Shown: positions 16,162 to 24,461, numbered from the stretch's first letter. The stretch is DNA of 64,000 nucleotides from Arthrobacter zhangbolii (GCF_022869865.1 NZ_CP094984.1:1116001-1180000), one strand, 5' to 3'. Made by a program: numbers and translations. Notes: generated by a model not told the origin, from the letters alone.

Positions 16162-17832
16162 ATGAACACGAGAAAAACACTGCGGACGACGGCGTTCGCG
16201 GCAGCTTTCCTGCTGGCGGCAGCGGGTGCGGCACCGGCGGTAGCCGGGGATAACCCCAGGGGCGGGGGCCCGGGCATGCAACAAGCCGGGGATGCTGCTG
16301 CTGGCAAGGGCAATCCCGGTAAGGCGAACCCCGGTAAGGGGAACCCGGGCAAGGGCAACCCCGGCAAAGGGAACCCGGGCAAGGGTCATGGGAAGCCCGA
16401 CGCCAGTGAGAAGCTGCGGCAGAAGGTCACTGTGAAGAACGTGGTGCGCCACCTGGATGCCCTGCAGGCCGCGGCGGACGCCAACGGCGGCAACCGTGCC
16501 GCCGGGACGCCGGGTTATGAAGCCTCCGGCCGGTACATCGAGCAGCAGCTGCGCAAAGCCGGCTACAAGCCGGTGCGCCAGCCCTTCTCCTACGAGCAGT
16601 TTGAACTGGAGAGCGAGACGCTGGAACAGGTGAGCCCGACAGCCCGGACCTACACCGCCGGCACGGACTACTCCACCATGAGCTACTCCGGGCCGGGGAA
16701 CGTCACCGCTCCGGTGACGGCCGTGGATGTGAACCTGACCGGTGACCGCGCCTCCACCAGCGGCTGTGAAGCGGCGGACTTCACCGGGTTCACGCCCGGC
16801 GACATTGCCCTGATGCAGCGCGGAATCTGCAGCTTCGAAATCAAGGTGCAGAACGCCGCCGCCGCCGGCGCCTCGGCGGCAGTGGTCTTCAACCAGGGCA
16901 ACACCGTCCCCGGAGAGGACCGCACCGGGCTGCTCAACGGCACGGTGGGCACGCAGCTGTCGGCCATCCCCGCCGTCAGCGCCACCTTCGCCCTGGGTGA
17001 GGAACTGGCCGGAACGCCGGGAGCCGTGCTTCATCTGGACGTCGCATCAGGGGTGCGGGTCATCGAGTCCTTCAACATCCTGGCGGACACCCGCGGCGGC
17101 GATCCGGACCGGACCGTAGTAGTGGGCGCCCATCTGGATTCCGTCACCGAAGGGCCGGGCATCAATGACAACGGCACCGGCTCGGCAGCCACCCTGGAAA
17201 CCGCCGTCCAGCTGGCCAAGACCAAGCCCGCACTCCAGAACCGGGTCCGGTTCGCCTTCTGGGGCGGGGAAGAGGACGGGCTGGTCGGCTCGGAATACTA
17301 TGTCTCCCAGCTGGACGCGGCCGGCATTGCCGGCACCCTGCTGAACCTGAACTTCGACATGGTCGGCTCACCGAACTTCGGCCGCTTCATCTACGACGGC
17401 GACGGCAGCGCGTTCGGTACGAAGGGACCCGCGGGATCGGACGTGATCGAGGCGGTCTTCGAGGACTACTTCGCCTCGCAGAACCTCACCAGCGCCCCGA
17501 CAGCGTTCAGCGGCCGGTCCGACTACGCCGGCTTCATTGCCAACCGCATCCCCGCCGGCGGACTGTTCACCGGTGCCGAAGGACTCAAGACCGCCGAGGA
17601 GGCAGCGCTCTTCGGCGGCACGGCAGGCGCCCCGTACGACGCCTGCTACCATGCCGAGTGTGATGACATCACCAACGTGAACCGCACCGTCCTGGACCAG
17701 ATGTCCGACGCCGTGGCGCACGCCGTCGTGACCTTCGCCCTGACGGAGGAGGAGTTGCGCTCCGGGGCGCAGGCCCGGCAGCAGTCCGTCCCGGCGGAGA
17801 GCGACTACCGGGGGCATCAGCTGCTGAAATAG
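16162..17832 (+). CDS. Secreted M28-family aminopeptidase with PA domain
   Basis: A 556-residue exported zinc peptidase. The signal peptide is residues 1-29 (cleavage near AVAGD). Residues 49-74 are five GNPGK-type repeats forming a flexible basic linker. A PA domain insert (about 150-290) carries the disulfide-type cysteines in TSGCEAADF and RGICSFEIK. The M28 catalytic core follows, with zinc ligands in GAHLDSV, INDNGTGS, WGGEEDGL, NFDMVGS and CYHAECDD, as in Streptomyces griseus aminopeptidase. It probably releases N-terminal amino acids from extracellular peptides. The ATG at 16162 has a good ribosome site (GGGGAGA) and starts a typical signal peptide. Confidence 0.92.
   Translation: MNTRKTLRTTAFAAAFLLAAAGAAPAVAGDNPRGGGPGMQQAGDAAAGKGNPGKANPGKGNPGKGNPGKGNPGKGHGKPDASEKLRQKVTVKNVVRHLDALQAAADANGGNRAAGTPGYEASGRYIEQQLRKAGYKPVRQPFSYEQFELESETLEQVSPTARTYTAGTDYSTMSYSGPGNVTAPVTAVDVNLTGDRASTSGCEAADFTGFTPGDIALMQRGICSFEIKVQNAAAAGASAAVVFNQGNTVPGEDRTGLLNGTVGTQLSAIPAVSATFALGEELAGTPGAVLHLDVASGVRVIESFNILADTRGGDPDRTVVVGAHLDSVTEGPGINDNGTGSAATLETAVQLAKTKPALQNRVRFAFWGGEEDGLVGSEYYVSQLDAAGIAGTLLNLNFDMVGSPNFGRFIYDGDGSAFGTKGPAGSDVIEAVFEDYFASQNLTSAPTAFSGRSDYAGFIANRIPAGGLFTGAEGLKTAEEAALFGGTAGAPYDACYHAECDDITNVNRTVLDQMSDAVAHAVVTFALTEEELRSGAQARQQSVPAESDYRGHQLLK
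16309..16383 (+). repeat. Five 15-bp tandem repeats encoding GNPGK
   Basis: Five in-frame 15-bp units encode GNPGK, ANPGK, then GNPGK three times, inside the N-terminal linker of the secreted aminopeptidase. The units differ only at wobble bases and one codon. Such repeats change copy number easily by slippage, so linker length may vary among strains. Confidence 0.9.
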
Positions 17833-17863
17833 CGCCATCACATGCGCCGGGCACGGCGGAAAC

Positions 17864-17897
17864 ACGGCGGGAGGCTGCGCGTGCGGCCTCCCGCCGT
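17864..17897 (+). terminator. Terminator after the aminopeptidase gene
   Basis: A 12-bp perfect inverted repeat (ACGGCGGGAGGC with GCCTCCCGCCGT) and a 10-base loop, 31 bases after the stop, with TTTT a few bases beyond. It separates the aminopeptidase from mfd. Confidence 0.75.
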
Positions 17898-18027
17898 CGT
17901 GCGTTTTCCGCTCTGAGCGGGAGCGGTCCATCCGGCTGCTGGCAACGGGTAGGGTGGAAGAAAACCCCGGGGTTCCGTCTGTGAACTTCGGGTATTTGCG
18001 TTGCGTCGTGAAGGAGAAAACACCCCC

Positions 18028-21000
18028 ATGAGCCTGAACGGACTGCGTGCCGCGCTCGCCGAGGATCCGTCCTACGCCAGGGTGAAAACCCTTTCCTCGC
18101 GGCCGCCCGAGCGGCGAAGCGAGGATTTGCAGATCGGCGCCCCGCAGGGGATGCGGGCAGCGCTGTTGGCCGAGGTAGTGGACGGCCTCGCCGCATCCGG
18201 AACCGGCAACGGCGCCCCGCCGGTGGTCCTGGCCGTCACCGCCACCGGCCGTGAAGCCGAGGACCTGGCCGCTGCGCTGCGCAGCTACCTGCCGCTGGCC
18301 GGCATCGAGGAGTTCCCAAGCTGGGAGACCCTTCCGCACGAACGGCTTTCCCCGCGCTCGGACACCGTGGGCAGGCGGCTTTCGGTGCTGCGCCGGTTGG
18401 CGCACCCGGACACGTCACCGGTACAGATTGTGGTGGCACCCGTGCGCGCCGTTGTCCAGCCGCTGGTTGCCGGGCTGGGCGAGCTGAAGCCGGTGTCCCT
18501 GAAGGTCGGGCAGGAACAGTCCTTCGACTCCGTGGTGTCCGCCCTCGCCGAGGCCGCCTATGCGCGCGTGGACATGGTCTCCCACCGCGGCGAATTCGCC
18601 GTGCGGGGAGGCATCCTGGACGTCTTCCCGCCCACCGATGACCACCCCATCCGCATCGATTTCTTCGGCGACGAAGTGGACTCCATGCGCTGGTTCGCTG
18701 TTGCTGACCAGCGGACCCTCACCGGTGAACACATCACCCACCCCACCGAGCTCTATGCCCCTCCCTGCAGGGAAATCCTGATCACCCCGTCCGTGATGAG
18801 CCGCGCCGCCAAGCTCAAGGACCAGATGCCCGCGGCAGCGGACATGCTGGAGAAGATTGCCGGCGGCATAGCTGTCGAGGGCATGGAATCCCTGGCACCG
18901 GTGCTGGTGGACTCCATGGTTCCGCTGATGGGCGAGCTTCCGGCAGGTTCCATCGCTGTGGTGATCGAGCCTGAGAAAGTGCGGGCCCGTGCCCACGATC
19001 TGGCGGCCACCAATGAGGAGTTCCTGGCCGCGGCGTGGGCGACGGCCTCCGACGGCGGCGCCGCGCCGCTGGATCTCTCCGCCGGACTCACAGCGGACCT
19101 TGATGCTGCCAGCTTCCGCTCGCTGGCCGACACCCGCACCGCCGCGCACGCCAACAGTGTTGCCTGGTGGTCCATCACCTCGTTCAACCCCGATGACGAG
19201 ACCGTATTGGACATCGATACTCTGACCATCAATGCCCGTGAACCGCGCGGCTACCGCGGCGATGTGGCCGAGATGATGGAGTTCATCGGCGGGCGTGTCC
19301 GCGACATGTGGCGCGTAGTGGTGGTTACCGAGGGTCCCGGGCCCGCGTCCCGTCTGGCCGAGCTGTTCCGTGAGAACGACATACCGGCAGCCCTCGTGGA
19401 TTCCGTGGACACCGAACCCCAGCCGGGGGTTATCGCCATCACCACGGCCAGTGCAGGCCGCGGCTATGTGTTCGACACCCTCAAGACGGGATTGCTGACC
19501 GAGGCGGACCTGCTGGGCCGTGCCAGTGCCTACTCCACCAAGGACATGCGAAAGATGCCCTCCAAGCGGCGCAACGCGGTGGATCCGCTGCAGCTGCAGG
19601 AAGGCGACTTCGTGGTGCATGAGCAGCACGGTGTCGGTAAATTCATTGAACTCATCCAGCGTTCCACCGGCGTTGGCGCGAACAAAACCGTGCGTGAATA
19701 CCTGGTGCTCGAATATGCGCCGTCCAAGCGCGGTGCCCCCGGGGACCGGCTGTTTGTTCCTACCGACCAGCTGGACCAGATCACCCGGTACGTGGGCGGA
19801 GAAACCCCGGTCCTGTCCAAGATGGGCGGCTCCGACTGGGCCAAGACGAAGAGCCGGGCCCGCAAGGCGGTCAAGGAGATTGCGGGGGAGCTCATCCGGC
19901 TTTACTCCGCACGAATGGCATCCAAAGGCCATGCCTTCGCCTCGGACACCCCGTGGCAGCGGGAACTGGAGGAGGCTTTCCCTTACGTGGAGACGCCCGA
20001 CCAGCTCACCACCATCAACGAGGTGAAGGCGGACATGGAGCGCGAGGTGCCCATGGACCGGCTGGTCTCCGGCGACGTGGGCTACGGCAAAACCGAGATT
20101 GCCGTCCGGGCAGCCTTCAAGGCCGTGCAGGACGGTAAGCAGGTCGCGGTGCTGGTACCCACCACACTGCTGGCCCAGCAGCACCTGGAGACTTTCGCCG
20201 AACGCTTCTCCGGCTTCCCCGTCCGGGTCCAGACCCTGTCCCGTTTCCAGACGGCCAAGCAGGCCCGCGAGGTGGTGGAGGGCGTGAAGAACGGTTCGGT
20301 GGACGTGGTGATCGGCACGCACCGCCTGCTCTCCTCCGAGGTCCAGTTCAAGGACCTGGGGCTGGTGATTGTGGATGAGGAGCAGCGCTTTGGTGTGGAG
20401 CACAAGGAAGCGCTGAAGAAACTGCGCACCAATGTGGACGTGCTGGCCATGAGCGCCACCCCGATTCCCAGGACCTTGGAAATGTCCCTGACCGGAATCC
20501 GCGAGACCTCCACACTGGCCACCCCGCCGGAGGAACGGCATCCGGTTTTGACCTACGTTGGGCCCTACACGGATAAGCAGGCCTCCGCGGCCATCCGCCG
20601 TGAACTGATGCGCGAGGGCCAGGTGTTCTTTGTGCACAACCGGGTTTCCTCGATTGACCGGACCGCCGCGCACCTGCAGGAACTGGTGCCGGAGGCGCGG
20701 ATCGCCGTCGCGCACGGCCAGATGAGCGAGTCCAAGCTCGAGCAGATCATTGTGGACTTCTGGGAGAAGCGTTTTGACGTGCTGGTGTGCACCACCATCA
20801 TTGAAACCGGCCTGGACATCTCCAACGCCAACACGCTGATTGTGGACCGGGCGGACCACTTCGGCCTCTCCCAGCTGCACCAGTTACGCGGCCGGGTGGG
20901 CCGCGGCCGGGAACGCGCCTACGCGTACTTCCTCTACCCGTCGGAGAAACCGCTGGGCGAGGTGGCGCTGGAACGCCTGAAAGCAGTTGCCACCCACAAT

Positions 21001-21627
21001 GAGCTCGGCGCCGGCATGCAGCTGGCCATGAAGGACCTGGAGATCCGCGGCGCGGGCAACCTGCTCGGCGGTGAGCAGTCGGGCCACATTGCCGGGGTCG
21101 GGTTTGACCTGTACATCCGGCTGGTGGGCGAAGCCGTGGCGGACTACCGCGGCGAGGCCGAGGAAAAGGCCGCCGAAATGAAGATTGAGCTGCCCGTCAA
21201 CGCCCATCTCCCTCATGACTACGTGCCGGGGGAGCGGCTGCGGCTGGAGGCCTACCGGAAGCTCGCCTCGGCCATCACCAACGAGGCGATCGACGAGGTC
21301 CTGGCCGAGCTCGTGGACCGTTACGGCGAGCCGCCGCAGGAAGTGAAGAACCTGATCGATGTGGCCCGCTTCCGGGTGGATGCCCGCGCAGCAGGCCTCA
21401 CCGACGTCGCATTGCAGGGCAACTTCATCAAGTTTGCACCGGCAGACCTGCCCGAATCCCGGACCATGCGGCTGCAGCGGATGTACCCGGGGGCCCAGGT
21501 GAAACCGGCGTTGAACGCCGTGCTGGTGCCCAAGCCGAAGACTGCGAGGATTGGCGGACGCGATCTGGTGGACGCTGAGATCCTGGCTTGGGCCAAACAG
21601 GTGCTGGAGGCGGTCTTCAAGGAGTAA
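18028..21627 (+). CDS. mfd: Transcription-repair coupling factor Mfd
   Basis: A 1199-residue DNA translocase that removes RNA polymerase stalled at lesions and recruits UvrA. The N-terminal third is UvrB-like. The RNA polymerase-interaction domain (Tudor-like; FVVHEQHGVGKF) lies near residue 535. The helicase core has Walker A GDVGYGKTE, the DEEQ box in DEEQRFGVEH, SATPIPRT, and the RecG-like TRG region ending in QLRGRVGRG. The C-terminal domain resembles the UvrA-blocking module. Length is usual for actinobacterial Mfd. The ATG at 18028 is preceded by AAGGAG at 18011-18016. A small minus-strand gene lies just downstream. Confidence 0.97.
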   Translation: MSLNGLRAALAEDPSYARVKTLSSRPPERRSEDLQIGAPQGMRAALLAEVVDGLAASGTGNGAPPVVLAVTATGREAEDLAAALRSYLPLAGIEEFPSWETLPHERLSPRSDTVGRRLSVLRRLAHPDTSPVQIVVAPVRAVVQPLVAGLGELKPVSLKVGQEQSFDSVVSALAEAAYARVDMVSHRGEFAVRGGILDVFPPTDDHPIRIDFFGDEVDSMRWFAVADQRTLTGEHITHPTELYAPPCREILITPSVMSRAAKLKDQMPAAADMLEKIAGGIAVEGMESLAPVLVDSMVPLMGELPAGSIAVVIEPEKVRARAHDLAATNEEFLAAAWATASDGGAAPLDLSAGLTADLDAASFRSLADTRTAAHANSVAWWSITSFNPDDETVLDIDTLTINAREPRGYRGDVAEMMEFIGGRVRDMWRVVVVTEGPGPASRLAELFRENDIPAALVDSVDTEPQPGVIAITTASAGRGYVFDTLKTGLLTEADLLGRASAYSTKDMRKMPSKRRNAVDPLQLQEGDFVVHEQHGVGKFIELIQRSTGVGANKTVREYLVLEYAPSKRGAPGDRLFVPTDQLDQITRYVGGETPVLSKMGGSDWAKTKSRARKAVKEIAGELIRLYSARMASKGHAFASDTPWQRELEEAFPYVETPDQLTTINEVKADMEREVPMDRLVSGDVGYGKTEIAVRAAFKAVQDGKQVAVLVPTTLLAQQHLETFAERFSGFPVRVQTLSRFQTAKQAREVVEGVKNGSVDVVIGTHRLLSSEVQFKDLGLVIVDEEQRFGVEHKEALKKLRTNVDVLAMSATPIPRTLEMSLTGIRETSTLATPPEERHPVLTYVGPYTDKQASAAIRRELMREGQVFFVHNRVSSIDRTAAHLQELVPEARIAVAHGQMSESKLEQIIVDFWEKRFDVLVCTTIIETGLDISNANTLIVDRADHFGLSQLHQLRGRVGRGRERAYAYFLYPSEKPLGEVALERLKAVATHNELGAGMQLAMKDLEIRGAGNLLGGEQSGHIAGVGFDLYIRLVGEAVADYRGEAEEKAAEMKIELPVNAHLPHDYVPGERLRLEAYRKLASAITNEAIDEVLAELVDRYGEPPQEVKNLIDVARFRVDARAAGLTDVALQGNFIKFAPADLPESRTMRLQRMYPGAQVKPALNAVLVPKPKTARIGGRDLVDAEILAWAKQVLEAVFKE

Positions 21628-21658
21628 CCGGCGGCACGAAGCCGGGCGGGCAACCCGG

Positions 21659-21796
21659 CTAGCCGGTAAGGGCAACCACGAAAAGCACGGCGGCAGCCAC
21701 CACACAGGAGGCGAGTACCGCGTAACCGACGAACGTGATGCGCTGCTGCCGTGCCCTGTCCCGGCGCCATTCCCTGCGGGTCATCATGGTAGTCAT
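21659..21796 (-). CDS. Small single-pass membrane protein, 45 aa
   Basis: A 45-residue reading frame. The N-terminal half is strongly basic (TRREWRRDRARQQR) and the second half is one hydrophobic helix (VLASCVVAAAVLFVVAL), a positive-inside tail-anchored layout. No ribosome site precedes the ATG, but TAGATT lies six bases upstream and fits an actinobacterial -10 element for a leaderless transcript. Two near-identical 19-base repeats lie 65-107 bases upstream. I do not recognise the family. It could be a small regulator of a membrane complex or a chance frame; charge layout and promoter position favour a real gene. Confidence 0.5.
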   Translation of the reverse strand: MTTMMTRREWRRDRARQQRITFVGYAVLASCVVAAAVLFVVALTG

Positions 21797-21808
21797 GTGC
21801 AGAATCTA
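21797..21808 (-). promoter_or_regulatory. Putative leaderless -10 element
   Basis: On the minus strand TAGATT (21808-21803) is followed by six bases and then the ATG at 21796. This spacing would put transcription start at the A of the ATG. No Shine-Dalgarno sequence is present, which agrees with a leaderless message. Confidence 0.4.
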
Positions 21809-21860
21809 GGGAAAAGCCGTATGGGGCGCTAAGAGTAGGACCTACCTGCCTGCTAACGGG

Positions 21861-21903
21861 CACTACCTAGTGCTTGAACCGTGCCACTACCTGGTGCTTA
21901 AAC
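21861..21903. repeat. Tandem 19-bp direct repeats with internal palindrome
   Basis: CACTACCTAGTGCTTGAAC at 21861-21879 and CACTACCTGGTGCTTAAAC at 21885-21903 match at 17 of 19 positions and are 24 bases apart. The first copy contains CACTA-CC-TAGTG, a small inverted repeat. They lie upstream of the 45-aa gene and next to the terminator of the 83-aa gene. They look like paired binding sites for a regulator. Confidence 0.5.
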
Positions 21904-21944
21904 ACTGATGCACCCGGACCGCCTCGGTCCGGGTGCATCAGTGT
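21902..21944 (-). terminator. Strong terminator hairpin after the 83-aa gene
   Basis: A perfect 19-bp inverted repeat (21902-21920 with 21926-21944) around the 5-base loop GCCTC, 13 bases beyond the stop of the small membrane protein gene on the minus strand. Only a short TTT follows on that strand. Stem length makes it a very stable structure. Confidence 0.8.
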
Positions 21945-21957
21945 GTGTCGGTGGTAC

Positions 21958-22209
21958 TTACTCGTTGTGCGAGTAGCCCTTCGCCAGCTCCGTGGTGGTG
22001 TCGGAGCGGCCGATGCTGAAGGCCACGAGGTAGACGGCGGTGCCGACTACCAGCAGGATCGCCATGGGCCAGACGTTGCCCAGGGTCAGCCAGTTCAGCG
22101 AGTACAGAGCGCCGCAGAAGAGCGCGAAAAGTACGGTAAAGGTGATGAGGTTGCTGACCAGATGGCCCTCACCCGAGTGCGTCGGCTGCTTCGACCGTGT
22201 TCCAACCAT
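21958..22209 (-). CDS. Small membrane protein, 83 aa, unknown family
   Basis: An 83-residue protein starting at the ATG at 22209, preceded by GGAGAA. After a hydrophilic N-terminus (GTRSKQPTHSGEGH) come two hydrophobic segments, LITFTVLFALFCGALYSL and MAILLVVGTAVYLVAFSIG, then a short polar tail. I do not recognise a family. Length and layout resemble many conserved small actinobacterial membrane proteins. It follows deoC on the same strand with a 41-base gap and ends at a strong terminator, so it may be co-transcribed with deoC; a functional link is not evident. Confidence 0.78.
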   Translation of the reverse strand: MVGTRSKQPTHSGEGHLVSNLITFTVLFALFCGALYSLNWLTLGNVWPMAILLVVGTAVYLVAFSIGRSDTTTELAKGYSHNE

Positions 22210-22250
22210 GGGAGTTCTCCGTTTCAAAAAGTGTTCTGTAGCTTCGCGGG

Positions 22251-22925
22251 TCAGTAGTCCGACGTGGCTTTGCTTCCCTTAACAATAGCGATTCCTGAGC
22301 TGGCTCCGATACGCGTGGCTCCGGCGTCGATCATTGCCTGGGCATCTTCGAGCGAACGCACCCCGCCCGAGGCCTTTACACCAAGGTCGGGTCCGACGGT
22401 GCGGCGCATCAGGGCAACGTCCTCAGCGGTGGCACCGCCGCCGTTGAATCCGGTGGAGGTCTTGACGAAGTCCGCCCCGGCCTCAACGGATGCCTCACAG
22501 GCAAGGACTTTCTGCTCGTCATTGAGCAGCGACGTTTCGATGATGACCTTCAGGATGCCGCCGGCAGCATGCACTGCGTCGGCAACGGCGGCAATGTCGC
22601 GGACCAGGGCGGTTTTGTCATTCCGGCGGGCGGCGGCAATATCGATGACCATGTCGATCTCGTCCGCGCCGTCCTGGAGGGCTCCCTGGGCTTCGAACAC
22701 CTTGACTTCGGTGGTGGTGGCTCCGAGCGGGAACCCGATGACGGAACAGGTGAGCACACCGCTGCCCTTGAGCGCAGTGCGGACGGTGCCGACCCAGAGG
22801 GGATTCACGCAGACGGACTTGAAACCGTATTCCGCTGCCTCCGCGCAGACCTTGAGGATGTCCTCGCGGCTGGCCTCCGGCTTCAGGAGCGTGTGGTCGA
22901 TGTAAGAGGCAATAGGGGTAGGCAT
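22251..22925 (-). CDS. deoC: Deoxyribose-phosphate aldolase
   Basis: A 224-residue class I aldolase splitting 2-deoxyribose-5-phosphate into acetaldehyde and glyceraldehyde-3-phosphate, the last step of deoxynucleoside catabolism. The N-terminus reads [23 protein letters not shown] carries a catalytic aspartate; the Schiff-base lysine is in FVKTSTGF; and a second active-site lysine is in VKASGGVR. The ATG at 22925 begins the family sequence directly; sequence upstream in frame is unrelated. Purine nucleoside phosphorylase and a phosphopentomutase-like enzyme lie 4-7 kb away, which completes the route from deoxynucleosides to central metabolism. Confidence 0.95.
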   Translation of the reverse strand: MPTPIASYIDHTLLKPEASREDILKVCAEAAEYGFKSVCVNPLWVGTVRTALKGSGVLTCSVIGFPLGATTTEVKVFEAQGALQDGADEIDMVIDIAAARRNDKTALVRDIAAVADAVHAAGGILKVIIETSLLNDEQKVLACEASVEAGADFVKTSTGFNGGGATAEDVALMRRTVGPDLGVKASGGVRSLEDAQAMIDAGATRIGASSGIAIVKGSKATSDY

Positions 22926-23002
22926 GAATCCATTTTGCCATAGGGCGGCACGGTTAACGGGATGCGAAGATTTCCGGGGCCGTGGGGCCTGCACGTGAAA
23001 CA

Positions 23003-23047
23003 GCAATGGCCCGGATTCCCTAATTCGAAGGGAGTCCGGGCCATTGC
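23003..23047 (-). terminator. Terminator after the secreted peptide gene
   Basis: An 18-bp stem with one mismatch (23003-23020 with 23030-23047) around a 9-base loop, 11 bases beyond the stop of the 46-aa gene on the minus strand. The T-tract after it is weak (TGTTTC). It isolates the peptide gene from deoC as its own transcript. Confidence 0.75.
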
Positions 23048-23058
23048 GGCTGGCGGTA

Positions 23059-23199
23059 TTACGCGTTCGGCCACATGCCGTAAGGCTTAACAACGTTGTT
23101 GGAGGGAGAAAGCGGAGCAGCGGCCGCCGTGGCCGGCGCTGCTACTCCTGCTCCTGCAATAACAGCGGCAAGTGCCAGTGCTGCACCCAGTTTCTTCAT
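23059..23199 (-). CDS. Small secreted peptide precursor, 46 aa
   Basis: A 46-residue precursor. Residues 1-27 are a classic signal peptide: MKK, a hydrophobic run of Ala, Leu, Val and Gly, then ATAAAA as the cleavage region. The predicted mature part is only about 19 residues, with hydrophilic SPSNN followed by [15 protein letters not shown] lies seven bases before the ATG, a TATACT -10 element lies upstream, and a strong terminator lies downstream, so it is well supported as an independent gene. It is divergent from a TPR protein gene 233 bases away. Possible roles are a signalling peptide, a small bacteriocin-like peptide or a cell-wall peptide; the first fits the neighbour best. Confidence 0.72.
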   Translation of the reverse strand: MKKLGAALALAAVIAGAGVAAPATAAAAPLSPSNNVVKPYGMWPNA

Positions 23200-23432
23200 T
23201 GTTGTGCTCCTTATGCGATCGTCGGTCTTGTATGCAAGACAATTGGAGTATAGCCACCTATGGGACGAGGTATTTACGTCCGTCGGAAAATTTAGGGAAT
23301 ACTGAGCAGATGTTGCCGAAGAGGTACCGTTAGGCGCATGAACGTGGGAATCGTCCAATTCTTGCGTTGGTCGAGGTCGTTTCGAATACGAAATCGTGTC
23401 CCGCTCTGGTCATTAGGGAAAAAGGTATACGC
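23200..23432. promoter_or_regulatory. Divergent control region with inverted repeat
   Basis: This 233-base gap between the secreted peptide and TPR genes is clearly AT-richer than the surroundings. For the peptide gene, TATACT (23252-23247, minus strand) is a good -10. Immediately downstream lies a perfect inverted repeat, GTCTTG-TATG-CAAGAC (23225-23240), at the expected transcription start, a typical place for a repressor operator. The TPR gene's ribosome site is the AAAGG just before its GTG. The promoter for the TPR gene is not obvious. Confidence 0.45.
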
Positions 23433-24461
23433 GTGGATAGCAAAAAAGTCTTCATCCTCAATGAATATCGCGCTCAACAGGCACAGGAACGACGGGACTA
23501 CGTCGAGGCCATTGAGTATTCGCACTGCGCAGTGCAAGCAGCGGTCGAGGGCAACGATGACTGGGGGTATTGCCGAATGATGTTCAACGTTGCAACTTTG
23601 CAGTACGAACTTGGTTACCTGGATGAATCCGCCGTGACCACTCGCGCCCTTGTCGCATCGGACGCGGTGGCTTCCTATCCTGATCTCCAGGCAAAGGCTA
23701 AAGTCCTTCTCTCTCGGGCGCTGCAAAACAAGGGCGACATGGAGGCTGCTTTGTCCGTGGCCTTGGACGCGTCCGAAGAAGCTGATGATCATGGATCACT
23801 CGAAGTCAGGTTGAGCAGTCAGCACGGACTCGTTGCAGCTTTAGCAGAGGAGGGGGACCTCGAGGCAGCTTGGAAGGAAGCGCTCAACCTCTCTGAAATG
23901 GCGCGTGGGGACTGCAGTCCCAAGGTGGCCGGCTTGGCGAACTGGACTATAGGCAATGTGGGCTTCATGGCGGGCAAGGACCGTGAAGGAGTGAAATACC
24001 ACCAACTGGCGAGCCAAGCGTTGGCGTCTATAAATGATGTAACTCAGTGGGGACTCTTCAATAAGGCGTCAGCCCACATGCGGTTGTTTGCAGGTTTATT
24101 GGAAAGCGACACGCTTGAGTGTATTGAGCGCGCAGAGGTTGCGCTGGGCATCACCGGTGCTGGTGAAAGCGACTTGCTCGAGCTGGAGATCACCCGGGCC
24201 TGGTGGGAGCTCGAGACTGGAAATCCTAACAAGGCTGACGAGCTGCTGATTCCGATAGAGGCCAAAGTAGCCGGTCCTTACCCCTTCCTCCTGGGGCGCA
24301 CGCTCCAGTTGCGCGCCCGCTGCCTCGACGCACTGGGGCAGGAAGCTGCTGCCATGGAATGCGCGCAGAAAAGCGAACGCATCTTTACCGAGGTAGGAGC
24401 CGAGGTGCTGGCGGCCGATTCGCGGAAAATTAGAGACGCCCTTGGGCAGTCGGCTCGATAA
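23433..24461 (+). CDS. TPR-repeat protein, possible peptide sensor
   Basis: A 342-residue cytoplasmic, all-helical protein made of tetratricopeptide-like repeats. The clearest are at residues 91-117 (SRALQNKGDMEAALSVALDAS) and 131-157 (LVAALAEEGDLEAAWKEALNLS), with weaker ones to the end. There is no signal, membrane helix or helix-turn-helix. I chose the GTG at 23433 because AAAGG precedes it and repeat-like sequence begins soon after; the frame is open upstream to 23367. Codon use is AT-richer than the neighbours (ATA isoleucines, many A/T third positions), suggesting transfer. It resembles the repeat domain of Rap/RRNPP-type peptide receptors by architecture only. Confidence 0.7.
   Translation: MDSKKVFILNEYRAQQAQERRDYVEAIEYSHCAVQAAVEGNDDWGYCRMMFNVATLQYELGYLDESAVTTRALVASDAVASYPDLQAKAKVLLSRALQNKGDMEAALSVALDASEEADDHGSLEVRLSSQHGLVAALAEEGDLEAAWKEALNLSEMARGDCSPKVAGLANWTIGNVGFMAGKDREGVKYHQLASQALASINDVTQWGLFNKASAHMRLFAGLLESDTLECIERAEVALGITGAGESDLLELEITRAWWELETGNPNKADELLIPIEAKVAGPYPFLLGRTLQLRARCLDALGQEAAAMECAQKSERIFTEVGAEVLAADSRKIRDALGQSAR

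Noticed and set aside
16309-16383. Short regular repeats as a possible CRISPR array
   Set aside because: Units are contiguous 15-mers in frame within a gene, without spacers.
18415-20880. An 821-codon minus-strand frame opposite mfd
   Set aside because: Entirely within mfd, His/Gly/Arg-rich, no recognisable motif.
23338-23580. An 80-codon plus-strand frame overlapping the TPR gene start, considered as a frameshifted DNA-binding domain
   Set aside because: The translation (FLRWSRSFRIRNRVPLW) shows no helix-turn-helix pattern, so the TPR protein is not a frameshifted regulator on this evidence.
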